Positions 12,034 to 22,243 of a DNA stretch of 64,000 bases are shown piece after piece. The stretch covers positions 1 to 64,000 of the forward strand of contig NZ_CANMRA010000020.1 in NCBI RefSeq assembly GCF_947500125.1, written 5' to 3'. The notes beneath the pieces were generated by a model. That model saw nothing but the letters and a program-made list of their open reading frames with translations, searched no databases and was not told where the DNA came from. Every line of letters begins with the position of its first letter. Position 1 is the first letter of the stretch. The stretch comes from an uncultured Kocuria sp. (GTDB lineage Bacteria; Actinomycetota; Actinomycetes; Actinomycetales; Micrococcaceae). A program made the translations under genes and the position numbers.

Positions 12034-12085
12034 CTTCCACCGACCGCTTCCACCGACCGCTTCCACCGACCGCTTCCACCGACCG
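12034..12085. repeat. 13-bp tandem repeat, four perfect copies
   Basis: CTTCCACCGACCG is repeated four times without change at 12034-12046, 12047-12059, 12060-12072 and 12073-12085. It ends 2 bp before the AAGGA Shine-Dalgarno of the ankyrin gene. As 13 is not a multiple of three, the array does not look like coding repeats. Confidence 0.95.
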
Positions 12086-12098
12086 CGAAGGACCACCC

Positions 12099-12533
12099 GT
12101 GACCCAGACCCCCCAGCAGCCCCAGGACCAGGCAGCGCCCCAGCTGACCGAGGAGGAGATGGCCTACGTGCTCTCCCTGTTCGAGATGGCCAGGACGGGC
12201 GACACCGAGAACCTCCTGCCGGCCGTGCGCGCGGGCGTCCCGGTCAACCTCACCAACAGCAAGGGCGACACCCTGCTGATCCTCGCGGCCTACCACCAGC
12301 GCGAGGAGACCGTCACGGCGCTGCTCCAGGCCGGGGCGGACCCCGACCGGGTCAACGACAACGGCCAGACGGCGTTGATGAGCGCCGTCTTCCGCGGCAA
12401 CGAGCCGATCGTCCGCGCGCTGCTCGAGGCCGGGGCCTCCCAGACGGCGGGCGCCCACTCCGCCCTGGACTTCGCCCGGGTCTTCGAGCGCACGGACCTC
12501 GTCCCCGTCCTGGAGGAGCACGCGGCCCGCTGA
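12099..12533 (+). CDS. small ankyrin-repeat protein
   Basis: The 144-residue cytoplasmic protein has at least two ankyrin repeats, about 43-75 (GDTLLILAAYHQREETVTAL) and 76-108 (GQTALMSAVFRGNEPIVRAL), with degenerate repeats on each side. Ankyrin repeats bind other proteins; the partner is not known. In other bacteria small ankyrin proteins beside catalase genes (for example AnkB with KatB in Pseudomonas) support catalase activity. Here katA is two genes away, so such a link is only a suggestion. GTG 12099 has AAGGA 6 nt upstream. It converges on argR. Confidence 0.85.
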   Translation: MTQTPQQPQDQAAPQLTEEEMAYVLSLFEMARTGDTENLLPAVRAGVPVNLTNSKGDTLLILAAYHQREETVTALLQAGADPDRVNDNGQTALMSAVFRGNEPIVRALLEAGASQTAGAHSALDFARVFERTDLVPVLEEHAAR

Positions 12534-12566
12534 GCGCGCGGCCGGCACGAGGCGGCGGCGGGACCT

Positions 12567-13061
12567 CTACTCGGCGAGCTCCAGGAAGCGACGGGCCACG
12601 GCGGGCCCGCCGTCGGCCTCCCGGCACACGACCATGATCGTGTCGTCGCCGGCGATCGTGCCGAGCACGGCCGGGAGCACGGAGGTGTCGATGGCGGACG
12701 CGAAGTACTGGGCGGCCCCCGGCGGGGTGCGCAGCACCACGAGGTTCGCGCTCGCCTCGGCGGTGACCAGCAGCTCGCGGCACAGGCTGGCCAGGCGCGC
12801 GTCGAGCACCTCCTGGGTGATCCCCGAGGCGGGTGAGCGGTCGGCCCCGGCCTGCGGGACGGCGTAGACGAGGGTGCCGGAGCCGTCGCGGACCCGGACG
12901 GCCCCGAGCTCCACGAGGTCGCGGGAGAGCGTGGCCTGGGTGACCTGCACGCCGTCCTCGGCCAGCCGGGCGGCCAGCTCGGCCTGCGAGTGGATCGCCC
13001 CGCCGGTCACCAGGGCCACGATCCGGGCCTGCCGCGCGGTCTTGGTGGCGGGGATGCTCAT
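12567..13061 (-). CDS. argR: arginine repressor ArgR
   Basis: Arginine-dependent hexameric repressor of arginine genes. The 164-residue protein has an N-terminal winged helix (about 5-70, with [17 protein letters not shown] as the recognition-helix region) and a C-terminal arginine-binding oligomerisation domain ([14 protein letters not shown]). ATG 13061 overlaps the argF stop by 4 bp (ATGA), so argR is the last gene of argCJBDFR. Its targets are evident in this window: the ARG-box pairs before argC and argG. Confidence 0.97.
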   Translation of the reverse strand: MSIPATKTARQARIVALVTGGAIHSQAELAARLAEDGVQVTQATLSRDLVELGAVRVRDGSGTLVYAVPQAGADRSPASGITQEVLDARLASLCRELLVTAEASANLVVLRTPPGAAQYFASAIDTSVLPAVLGTIAGDDTIMVVCREADGGPAVARRFLELAE

Positions 13062-14038
13062 GCCGGGACGGCAGGGGCGTCGGCGGCGTCCAGGTCGTAC
13101 CGTCCGGAGCGGGCCATGAGCCACACCAGGAGCGCCTTCTGGGCGTGCAGCCGGTTCTCCGCCTCGTCCCACACGACGGACTGCGGGCCGTCGATGACCT
13201 CGGCCGCGACCTCGGAGCCGCGGAACGCGGGCAGGCAGTGCAGGAACAGCGCCCCGGGCGCCGCCCGGCCCATCGCCGCGGCGTCCACGGAGTACTTCCG
13301 GAAGACCTGCGCCCGGGCCTCGGTCTCCGCCTCCTGCCCCATGGACACCCAGGTGTCGGTGCAGACCACGTCCGCCCCGGCGAGCGCCTCGGCCGGGTCC
13401 GTGGTCACGCCCACGGACCCTCCGGTCTGGCCGGCGCGCTCCTCCGCGGCCCGCACGACCGCCGGGTCCGGGTGGTGGGTCTGCGGGCCGGCGACGCGCA
13501 CGTGCATGCCGGCGGTGGCCCCGCCCAGCAGGTAGGAGTGGGCCATGTTGTTGGCGGCGTCCCCGAGATAGGCGAAGGTCAGCCCGGCGAGGCGCCCCCG
13601 GTGCTCCCGGATCGTGAGCAGGTCCGCGAGGATCTGGCACGGGTGGTAGGCGTCGGAGAGCCCGTTGACGACGGGCACGGCCGAGGCCGCGGCCATCTCC
13701 TCCAGGCCGGACTGGGCGTAGGTGCGCCACACGATCGTGGAGACCATGCGGGAGAAGACGCGGGCGGTGTCCGCCACGCTCTCCTTGCCCAGCTGGGACT
13801 CCCCCGGGTTGATCATCAGGGGATTGCCGCCGAGGTCGGCGATCCCGGCGGAGAAGGAGACCCGGGTGCGGGTCGAGGTCTTGTCGAAGATCACGGCCAC
13901 GGTCTGCGGTCCGGCGTAGGGCCGGTGGGCCCAGCGGTCGGTCTTGAGGCGGGCGGCGAGCTCGAGCACCTCCTCCTGCTCCTGCTGGGAGAGGTCGGTG
14001 TCGACGAGGAAGTGGCGGGGGGTCATGGACGGGTTCAT
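13058..14038 (-). CDS. argF: ornithine carbamoyltransferase
   Basis: Makes citrulline from ornithine and carbamoyl phosphate. The 326-residue protein has the carbamoyl-phosphate site STRTR (55-59), HPCQ (132-135) and the ornithine-site HCLP (267-270). It overlaps argD upstream and argR downstream by 4 bp each, which implies coupled translation in the arginine operon. Confidence 0.98.
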   Translation of the reverse strand: MNPSMTPRHFLVDTDLSQQEQEEVLELAARLKTDRWAHRPYAGPQTVAVIFDKTSTRTRVSFSAGIADLGGNPLMINPGESQLGKESVADTARVFSRMVSTIVWRTYAQSGLEEMAAASAVPVVNGLSDAYHPCQILADLLTIREHRGRLAGLTFAYLGDAANNMAHSYLLGGATAGMHVRVAGPQTHHPDPAVVRAAEERAGQTGGSVGVTTDPAEALAGADVVCTDTWVSMGQEAETEARAQVFRKYSVDAAAMGRAAPGALFLHCLPAFRGSEVAAEVIDGPQSVVWDEAENRLHAQKALLVWLMARSGRYDLDAADAPAVPA

Positions 14039-15363
14039 GCTTCTTTCGGCGGGGTGTCGGGCGCGGTCGCGGCGGGGGCCGTGACGGCGGCGGTGGCGGT
14101 GTGCAGGATCTCGGGGAGCGCGTCGAGGAACGTGTGCGCCTGCTCCTGGGTCAGGATCAGGGGCGGTGCCAGGCGCAGGGTGCCGGGGCCGGTCGCGTTG
14201 ACGATGAACCCGGCGTCCCGGGCGGCCTCGACCACGGCGGGACCGAACGGGGCGGTGGCCCCTGCGGGGACCTCGAGGTCGGCGCCGATCAGCAGGCCGT
14301 GCTGGCGCACGTCCCCGATCCCGGGGACCGCCCGCAGGCCCTCGCCGAGCACGGCGCCCACGGTGCGGGCGTGCTCGAGCAGGCCGTCCTCCTCGATCAC
14401 CGTCACGGTCGCGAGGCCCGCGGCGGTGGCCGGCGGGTTGCCGCCGAACGTGGTGCCGTGCTGGCCGGCGCCGAGCAGCGCGGAGACCTCGGCGCCGACG
14501 GTCAGCATCGCGCCGATCGGGAAGCCGCCGCCGAGCCCCTTGGCCAGGGTGATCGCGTCCGGCAGGTCGCTGCCGGTGAGCTCGGCGGAGGAGGCGAACC
14601 AGCGGCCGGTGCGGCCCATCCCGGTCTGCACCTCGTCCACGACGAGCAGCGCGCCGTGCCGGCGGGTGAGCTCCCGCGCCCGCCGGAGGTAGCCCTCGGG
14701 CAGCTCGCGCACGCCGGCCTCGCCCTGGACGGGCTCCACGATCAGCGCGGCGACGGTCCCGTCGAGGTGCTCCTCGAGGGCCTCGACGGTCGCGGGGATG
14801 TGCCGCACCCCGCCGGGCAGGGGCTCGAAGGGCGCCCGGTAAGCCTCCTTCGCGGTCAGGGCGAGCGCGCCCATGGTGCGGCCGTGGAAGGCGGACTCGA
14901 GGGCGAGGACGGTGCCGCGGGGCCGGCCGTCCGGGCCGGGGTGCTCGTGGCCGTGGCGGCGGGCGAGCTTGAACGCGGCCTCGTTGGCCTCCGCCCCGGA
15001 GTTCGCGAAGAAGACGTGGGAGCCCGCGGGCGCGCCGGCCAGGGATAGCAGCTTCCCGGCGAGGGCGATCTGCTGCGGGGAGGTGAAGAAGTTGGAGACG
15101 TGGCCGAGGGTGGCGAGCTGGCGGGAGACGATCTCCACCCAGCGCGGGTGGGCGTGGCCGAGGGCGTTGACGGCGATGCCGGCGAGCAGGTCGAGGTAGT
15201 CCCGGCCGTCGGCGTCGGTGACCACGGCGCCCTTGCCGTGGGTGAGCACGAGCGACGGGCTGCCGAAGACGCCGAGCAGCGAGTCGGCGTACTCGCCGAG
15301 CAGGGCGGTCTGGGCGGAGTACCGGGAAGCGGTGTGCTGGGCGGTGGCGTGCTGGGCGGTCAT
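14035..15363 (-). CDS. argD: acetylornithine aminotransferase
   Basis: PLP enzyme that converts N-acetylglutamate semialdehyde to N-acetylornithine. Class III aminotransferase signatures are present: [10 protein letters not shown] (121-130), [13 protein letters not shown] (241-253) and the PLP lysine in [15 protein letters not shown] (Lys275). The 442-residue length includes a short low-complexity C-terminal tail. It has 4-bp overlaps with both argB and argF. Confidence 0.97.
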   Translation of the reverse strand: MTAQHATAQHTASRYSAQTALLGEYADSLLGVFGSPSLVLTHGKGAVVTDADGRDYLDLLAGIAVNALGHAHPRWVEIVSRQLATLGHVSNFFTSPQQIALAGKLLSLAGAPAGSHVFFANSGAEANEAAFKLARRHGHEHPGPDGRPRGTVLALESAFHGRTMGALALTAKEAYRAPFEPLPGGVRHIPATVEALEEHLDGTVAALIVEPVQGEAGVRELPEGYLRRARELTRRHGALLVVDEVQTGMGRTGRWFASSAELTGSDLPDAITLAKGLGGGFPIGAMLTVGAEVSALLGAGQHGTTFGGNPPATAAGLATVTVIEEDGLLEHARTVGAVLGEGLRAVPGIGDVRQHGLLIGADLEVPAGATAPFGPAVVEAARDAGFIVNATGPGTLRLAPPLILTQEQAHTFLDALPEILHTATAAVTAPAATAPDTPPKEA

Positions 15364-16289
15364 GACGATGCTCCGTGGTCGGGGACGAGCTGGGTTCCGA
15401 TGCCCGTGTCGGTGAAGATCTCGAGCAGGCAGGTGTGCGGGCTGCGCCCGTCGACGATGGACGCCCGGCGGGCCCCGCCCTCCACGGCCCGCAGGGCCGC
15501 CTCCATCTTGGGGATCATCCCGGCCTGCAGGCTCGGGAGCATCGCGCGCAGCTCGGAGGCGGAGAGGGACGCGATGAGCGAGTCCTTGTCGGGCCAGTCC
15601 GCGTAGAGGCCCTCGACGTCGGTGAGGGCCACGAACTTCTCGGCGCGCAGGGCCACGGCCACCGCGGCGGCGGCGGTGTCGGCGTTGACGTTGAGGATCT
15701 CCCCCGTGGGGCGGCCCTGCGCGTCGACCTCCGGCGCCACGGAGGAGATGACGGGGATCCGTCCGGCGTCGAGGAGCTGGGTGACGGGCTCGGGGTTGAC
15801 GCCGACGACCTCGCCCACGTGGCCGAGGTCCACCTCCTCGCCGTCCACGACGGTGCCCCGGCGCACGGCGCGGAACAGTTCGGCGTCCTCCCCCGAGAGC
15901 CCGACGGCGTACGGGCCGGTGTCGTTGAGCAAGGAGACGAGCTCCCGCTGGACCTGCCCGGTCAGCACCATGCGGATGGCGTCCACGGCCTCCCGCGACG
16001 TGACCCGCAGCCCGCCGCGGAACTCGGACTCGATGCCGAGCCGCTCCAGCATCCGGTTGATCTGGGGTCCGCCGCCGTGCACCACGACCGGCTTGATCCC
16101 GACGTGGCGCAGGAACACCATGTCCTCCGCGAAGGCCTGCCGCAGCGGCTCGGACACCATGGCGTTGCCGCCGTACTTGAAGACCATCACGGACCCGGCG
16201 TAGCGCTGGATCCAGGGCAGGGCCTCCATCAGGACGGCTGCCTTCAGCTGGGCGGTCTCGTAGCGGGTCGGGTCACTGGGGTCGGTCAT
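15360..16289 (-). CDS. argB: N-acetylglutamate kinase
   Basis: Phosphorylates N-acetylglutamate and is usually the arginine-inhibited step. The amino-acid-kinase fold is shown by VFKYGGNAM near residue 40, [17 protein letters not shown] and [15 protein letters not shown]. The 309-residue length is typical. ATG 16289 has AGGAGAA 3-8 nt upstream. It lies 46 bp after argJ and overlaps argD by 4 bp. Confidence 0.97.
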   Translation of the reverse strand: MTDPSDPTRYETAQLKAAVLMEALPWIQRYAGSVMVFKYGGNAMVSEPLRQAFAEDMVFLRHVGIKPVVVHGGGPQINRMLERLGIESEFRGGLRVTSREAVDAIRMVLTGQVQRELVSLLNDTGPYAVGLSGEDAELFRAVRRGTVVDGEEVDLGHVGEVVGVNPEPVTQLLDAGRIPVISSVAPEVDAQGRPTGEILNVNADTAAAAVAVALRAEKFVALTDVEGLYADWPDKDSLIASLSASELRAMLPSLQAGMIPKMEAALRAVEGGARRASIVDGRSPHTCLLEIFTDTGIGTQLVPDHGASS

Positions 16290-16335
16290 GGTTCTCCTGC
16301 GCCGTCGGTCGGTGCTGTCCTGGTGGGCGGGCTGG

Positions 16336-18644
<2,309 letters not shown>

Positions 18645-18929
18645 CGCTACGGGACGAGGGCGGACGAGGCGGAGGAGCGGGTGCGCCCTCGTCGGGGCGC
18701 GTCGGGACCCCCTCGTCGCGCCGGCCACGGCCGTTGTCACATCCCCCCGGAACGGCTCTGCCCCTGAATCTACGCTTCCCGTGTGCAAATCTCGATGATT
18801 ACGGGGGCATCCCCGTGCCCCCACTTGTGCTCACGCTACCCCTCGGAGACCCCCGCAGGGAGAGCGCGGCCGGGCTCGCCGCCTACCATGGCAGGAGTTC
18901 CCGTCCGCGATCCCCAGGAGGTACCCGTC
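18645..18929. other. argC/qor divergent intergenic region, remainder
   Basis: The 285 bp show no coding signal. A TACCAT box near 18885 and an AGGAGG Shine-Dalgarno at 18916-18921 belong to the oxidoreductase gene. GGGGGCATCCCCGTGCCCCC near 18809-18828 can form a small hairpin. Nothing else is recognised. Confidence 0.4.
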
Positions 18930-19898
18930 ATGATCCGTTCCGTCATGGTCGAGCGAGCCGGAGGCCCCGAGGTCCTGACCCTCGGCGAGCGCCCGGACCT
19001 CGAACCGGGCCCGCGCCAGCTGCTCGTCGAGACCCGTGCGGCAGGGGTGAACTTCATCGAGGTCTACCAGCGCGAAGGCGTCTACCCCGTGGAGCACCCC
19101 TTCACGCCGGGCTCGGAGGGCATGGGCGTGGTCACGGGCGTGGGCTCCGAGGTGCAGCACTTCGCCCCGGGCGACCGGATCACCACGTCGCAGGCCTCGC
19201 GCACCTACGCCGACGCCTTCGTGGTGGACGCCGACAAGGCCCTGCGCGTGCCGGACGGCGTCTCCGACGAGGTCGCCGCGGCCGTCCCCCTGCAGGGCCT
19301 CACCGCGCACTACCTGGTCCGCTCGACGTATCCGGTCCAGGAGGGCGACGTCGCCGTGGTCACCGCGGGCGCGGGCGGGGTCGGAGGCCTCGCCGTGCAG
19401 CTGCTGAAGTCGCTCGGGGCCACGGTCATCGCGCTGGTGGGCTCCCAGGCCAAGGCGGAGACCGCGCGCTCGCTGGGCGCCGACTTCGCGCTGGTGGGCT
19501 ACGAGGGCTTCGCCGAGCACGTCCGCGAGGTCACCGGCGGCCGCGGCGCCGACGTCGTCTACGACTCCGTGGGCAAGGACACCTTCGACGAGTCCCTCCG
19601 GGCGCTGCGCACGCGCGGGATGCTGGTGCTCTTCGGCGGCTCCTCCGGCCAGGTCCCCCCGTTCGACCCGCAGCGGCTCGCCCAGCACGGGTCCCTGTAC
19701 ATCACCCGGCCCACGCTCAACGACTACCTGCTCGATCCGCAGGAGCGGGCCTGGCGCGCGGGCGAACTGTTCGACGCGGTGCTCGACGGGTCGCTGACCA
19801 TCCGGGTCGCCGAGACGTTCCCGCTCGACCGGGCACGGCAGGCGCACGAGCTGCTCCAGTCCCGCGCCGCCCAGGGCAAGCTGCTGCTGGTCCCGTGA
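18930..19898 (+). CDS. NADPH:quinone oxidoreductase, zinc-free MDR family
   Basis: The 322-residue medium-chain dehydrogenase/reductase has a GroES-like N-terminal domain (AAGVNFIEVYQREGVYP; G-S-E-G-M-G) and a Rossmann NADPH site GAGGVGGLAVQLLKSLGA (about 146-163). The structural-zinc cysteines and catalytic zinc ligands of alcohol dehydrogenases are absent, as in the QOR group, which reduces quinones. ATG 18930 follows a near-perfect AGGAGG. Its stop overlaps the start of the M1 peptidase by 4 bp, so the two form an operon. Physiological substrate unknown. Confidence 0.9.
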   Translation: MIRSVMVERAGGPEVLTLGERPDLEPGPRQLLVETRAAGVNFIEVYQREGVYPVEHPFTPGSEGMGVVTGVGSEVQHFAPGDRITTSQASRTYADAFVVDADKALRVPDGVSDEVAAAVPLQGLTAHYLVRSTYPVQEGDVAVVTAGAGGVGGLAVQLLKSLGATVIALVGSQAKAETARSLGADFALVGYEGFAEHVREVTGGRGADVVYDSVGKDTFDESLRALRTRGMLVLFGGSSGQVPPFDPQRLAQHGSLYITRPTLNDYLLDPQERAWRAGELFDAVLDGSLTIRVAETFPLDRARQAHELLQSRAAQGKLLLVP

Positions 19899-21262
19899 GC
19901 ACCGCACAGAGGCACCGCTTCCTCGGCGCGGACGGCGCGCGGGACCCGTACACCCCGTTCGTCGGGTGCTGCGCGGCCACCGTGGAGCACTACGACCTGG
20001 ACCTCGACTACGACGTCGAGGACAACGGCCTCGAGGCGAAGGCGACCCTGACCTGCCGGGCCCTGCAGGACACGGACCGGATCGAGCTGGACCTCACCGA
20101 GCTCGCCGTGACCGACGTCCGCTTCGGCACCGGCGGGCTCGGCGGGCTGCTCGGCGGCCGCAGGGTCCGCGCGGACCACCGCGGCAGCCGCCTCGCGCTG
20201 ACCCTGCCGCGCACGGTCCCCGCCGGGGAGTCCTTCACGCTCACCGTGGCCTACGAGGGCTACCCCGAGTCCCTGGACGGGCCGTGGGGTGAGATCGGCT
20301 GGGCCGAGCTCGACGACGGCGTGCTCGTCGCAGGTCAGCCCACCGGGTCCTCCACCTGGTTCCCGTGCGTCGACCACCCCTCCCACAAGGCCACCTACCG
20401 GGTCGCCGTGCACGCCGACGCCGACTACGAGGTGGTGGTCCACGGCGAGCTGGAGTCCGTGGTGGAGCGCGACGGCGAACGCCACTGGGTGTACACCTCC
20501 CGGGTGCCGCTGCCGCCCTACCTGGCGACCGTGCAGATCGGTCCGTACGAGCGGCACGAGCTCACGGGCTCCCGCGTCCCCCAGTACCTGGTGTGCTCCA
20601 GGAAGCGGCGCAAGAAGGCGGAGAAGACCTTCGCGGAGCAGGGGCGGATGATCGAGGTGTTCAGCGACTGGTTCGGTCCCTACCCCTTCCCGAGCTACAC
20701 CGTGGTGGTCGTCGACGAGTCGCTCGAGGACCCGTTCGAGTGCTACGCGTGCTCGGTGTTCGGCAAGAACCAGCTCGGCACGGACTGGGAGGAGCAGCGG
20801 CTCGTGGCGCACGAGCTCGCCCACCAGTGGTTCGGCAACAGCCTGGTCCTGTCCACGTGGCAGGACATCTGGCTCAACGAGGGGTTCGCGTCCTACTCGG
20901 AGTGGATCTGGTCCGAGGCCTCAGGCGGCAGGCCGGCCCGCTGGCACGCGGAGAAGGCGCACCGGACGCTGTCCAAGATGCGCCAGGACCTCGTCATCGG
21001 GGACCCGGGGCAGGTCCGGCTCTTCGACGACGTGGTGTACGTCCGCGGCGCCCTCACCGTCCACGCGATCCGGGAGACCGTGGGCGAGGAGGCCTTCCGC
21101 GCCCTGCTGCGCGGCTGGGCCACCGCCAACCGGGACGGGTGGGTGAGCACGGAGGGCTTCCGGGAGCACCTGCGCGGCTTCGTGCCCCAGCACCGGTGGG
21201 CGGAGGTCGACGCCCTGCTCGACACGTGGCTGCTCAGGCGGGAGCTGCCCGTCCTGCCCTGA
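19895..21262 (+). CDS. M1-family zinc metallopeptidase (short form)
   Basis: Aminopeptidase-type gluzincin of 455 residues. The zinc site is HELAHQWFGN (306-315) with the third ligand in NEGFASY, 18 residues beyond the motif. The N-terminal beta domain (about 10-200) and thermolysin-like catalytic domain (about 205-440) are present, while the long helical C-terminal domain of PepN-type enzymes is missing, as in many actinobacterial homologues. GTG 19895 overlaps the oxidoreductase stop (GTGA). No signal peptide is seen, so it is probably cytoplasmic. Substrates cannot be deduced. Confidence 0.92.
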   Translation: MSTAQRHRFLGADGARDPYTPFVGCCAATVEHYDLDLDYDVEDNGLEAKATLTCRALQDTDRIELDLTELAVTDVRFGTGGLGGLLGGRRVRADHRGSRLALTLPRTVPAGESFTLTVAYEGYPESLDGPWGEIGWAELDDGVLVAGQPTGSSTWFPCVDHPSHKATYRVAVHADADYEVVVHGELESVVERDGERHWVYTSRVPLPPYLATVQIGPYERHELTGSRVPQYLVCSRKRRKKAEKTFAEQGRMIEVFSDWFGPYPFPSYTVVVVDESLEDPFECYACSVFGKNQLGTDWEEQRLVAHELAHQWFGNSLVLSTWQDIWLNEGFASYSEWIWSEASGGRPARWHAEKAHRTLSKMRQDLVIGDPGQVRLFDDVVYVRGALTVHAIRETVGEEAFRALLRGWATANRDGWVSTEGFREHLRGFVPQHRWAEVDALLDTWLLRRELPVLP

Positions 21263-21338
21263 GCCGCGCCGGGACTCCGTAACCCGGGATCCGGGATCCG
21301 GGGTCCCGGGCCCCGCTCCGGCGGCCCCCGACGCGAAT

Positions 21339-21375
21339 GGGCCCCCGCCCGGCGCTGTGCGTCCGGCGGGGGCCC
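21339..21375. terminator. terminator hairpin after the M1 peptidase gene
   Basis: GGGCCCCCGCC (21339-21349) pairs perfectly with GGCGGGGGCCC (21365-21375). It lies between convergent genes and can act in both directions. Upstream, 21280-21310 has a duplicated GGGATCC motif. Confidence 0.75.
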
Positions 21376-21400
21376 GTTGCGCGGTGCGGTCCGCGCGGCG

Positions 21401-22027
21401 TCAGCGCTGCCGGCGGTAGAGCCGGCGGGCGAACCAGACGCCGCCCGCGGCCGCACCGAGCCCGGCGAGCAGCAGCAGGGCGGCCTGCGCCCGCTGCCAC
21501 GCGATGGTCCCCGCGGTGATGCCGTCCCCGAACTCGCCGGCCTCGGCCGTCTCGACCACCTGCAGCGTGCCGTCCTGCACGGCGAGCAGGGCGTCGGCCT
21601 CCTGGTGGAAGTCGTCCTCGGTGGAGCCCGTCTGCGTGCCGCGGAAGACGATCTCCTCACCCGCCTCCGGGACGCGCGGGTCGGCGAGGCCGGAGTCGAA
21701 GGGCTGCTCGGTGACCGCCTCGTCCGCGGGCAGCACTCCGCGGTAGATGGGGTTCCAGGTCTTGGTCCGCAGGTCGTTGGTGAGGTCCTGGTACTGCCCG
21801 GAGATCACCCACGAGCGGTCCGCGTAGCCGGCCAGCTTCCGGGAGTCGTCCCAGGCGAGCGCCGCGCTCACCGCCAGGACCAGTCCCAGCAGGAGCCCGA
21901 GCAGCCCCACGGCCGTCGGCTTCCAGGCGATCGACCGGCGGGGACGCCCGTCCTGTTCGTCCTGGTCGTCCTGGTCCTCGTCGAAGGCGAAGAACGTGTC
22001 CTGGCGGTCGGTGGTCTCCTCGGTCAT
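21401..22027 (-). CDS. unrecognised two-pass membrane protein
   Basis: I do not recognise this 208-residue protein. It has an acidic N-terminal cytoplasmic segment (about 1-30, rich in D/E/Q), a transmembrane helix (about 37-60, AVGLLGLLLGLVLAVSAALA), an outside domain of about 110 residues, a second helix (about 180-200) and a basic RRLYRRQR tail. With two membrane helices and short cytoplasmic ends, the middle domain would face outside. ATG 22027 has AGGAG at good spacing. It stands alone between the M1 peptidase and pheT. Confidence 0.75.
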   Translation of the reverse strand: MTEETTDRQDTFFAFDEDQDDQDEQDGRPRRSIAWKPTAVGLLGLLLGLVLAVSAALAWDDSRKLAGYADRSWVISGQYQDLTNDLRTKTWNPIYRGVLPADEAVTEQPFDSGLADPRVPEAGEEIVFRGTQTGSTEDDFHQEADALLAVQDGTLQVVETAEAGEFGDGITAGTIAWQRAQAALLLLAGLGAAAGGVWFARRLYRRQR

Positions 22028-22179
22028 GGTGAGCTCCTGGAACGGGGTCGGGGAAGGGGGCCAGATCGCGGTGCCGGGGTCGCGGCCGGGGACCCGGTGC
22101 CACAGTACCGAAGTTCACGCCGTCCGCCCTGGCGTTCGCAAGTGTTACCGAGAGGGCCGGGGCGAGAGCGCCGGGACGA

Positions 22180-22216
22180 CGGACAGCCCGCTCCCGGCGT
22201 GGGGGCGGGCCGTCCG
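22180..22216 (-). terminator. candidate pheT terminator hairpin
   Basis: CGGAC-A-GCCCGC (22180-22191) pairs with GCGGGC-C-GTCCG (22205-22216) with one mismatch. It lies 28 bp after the pheT stop. There is no T-run. Confidence 0.5.
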
Positions 22217-22243
22217 GGGCGGGGTCGTCCAGGGCGCGGTCGT

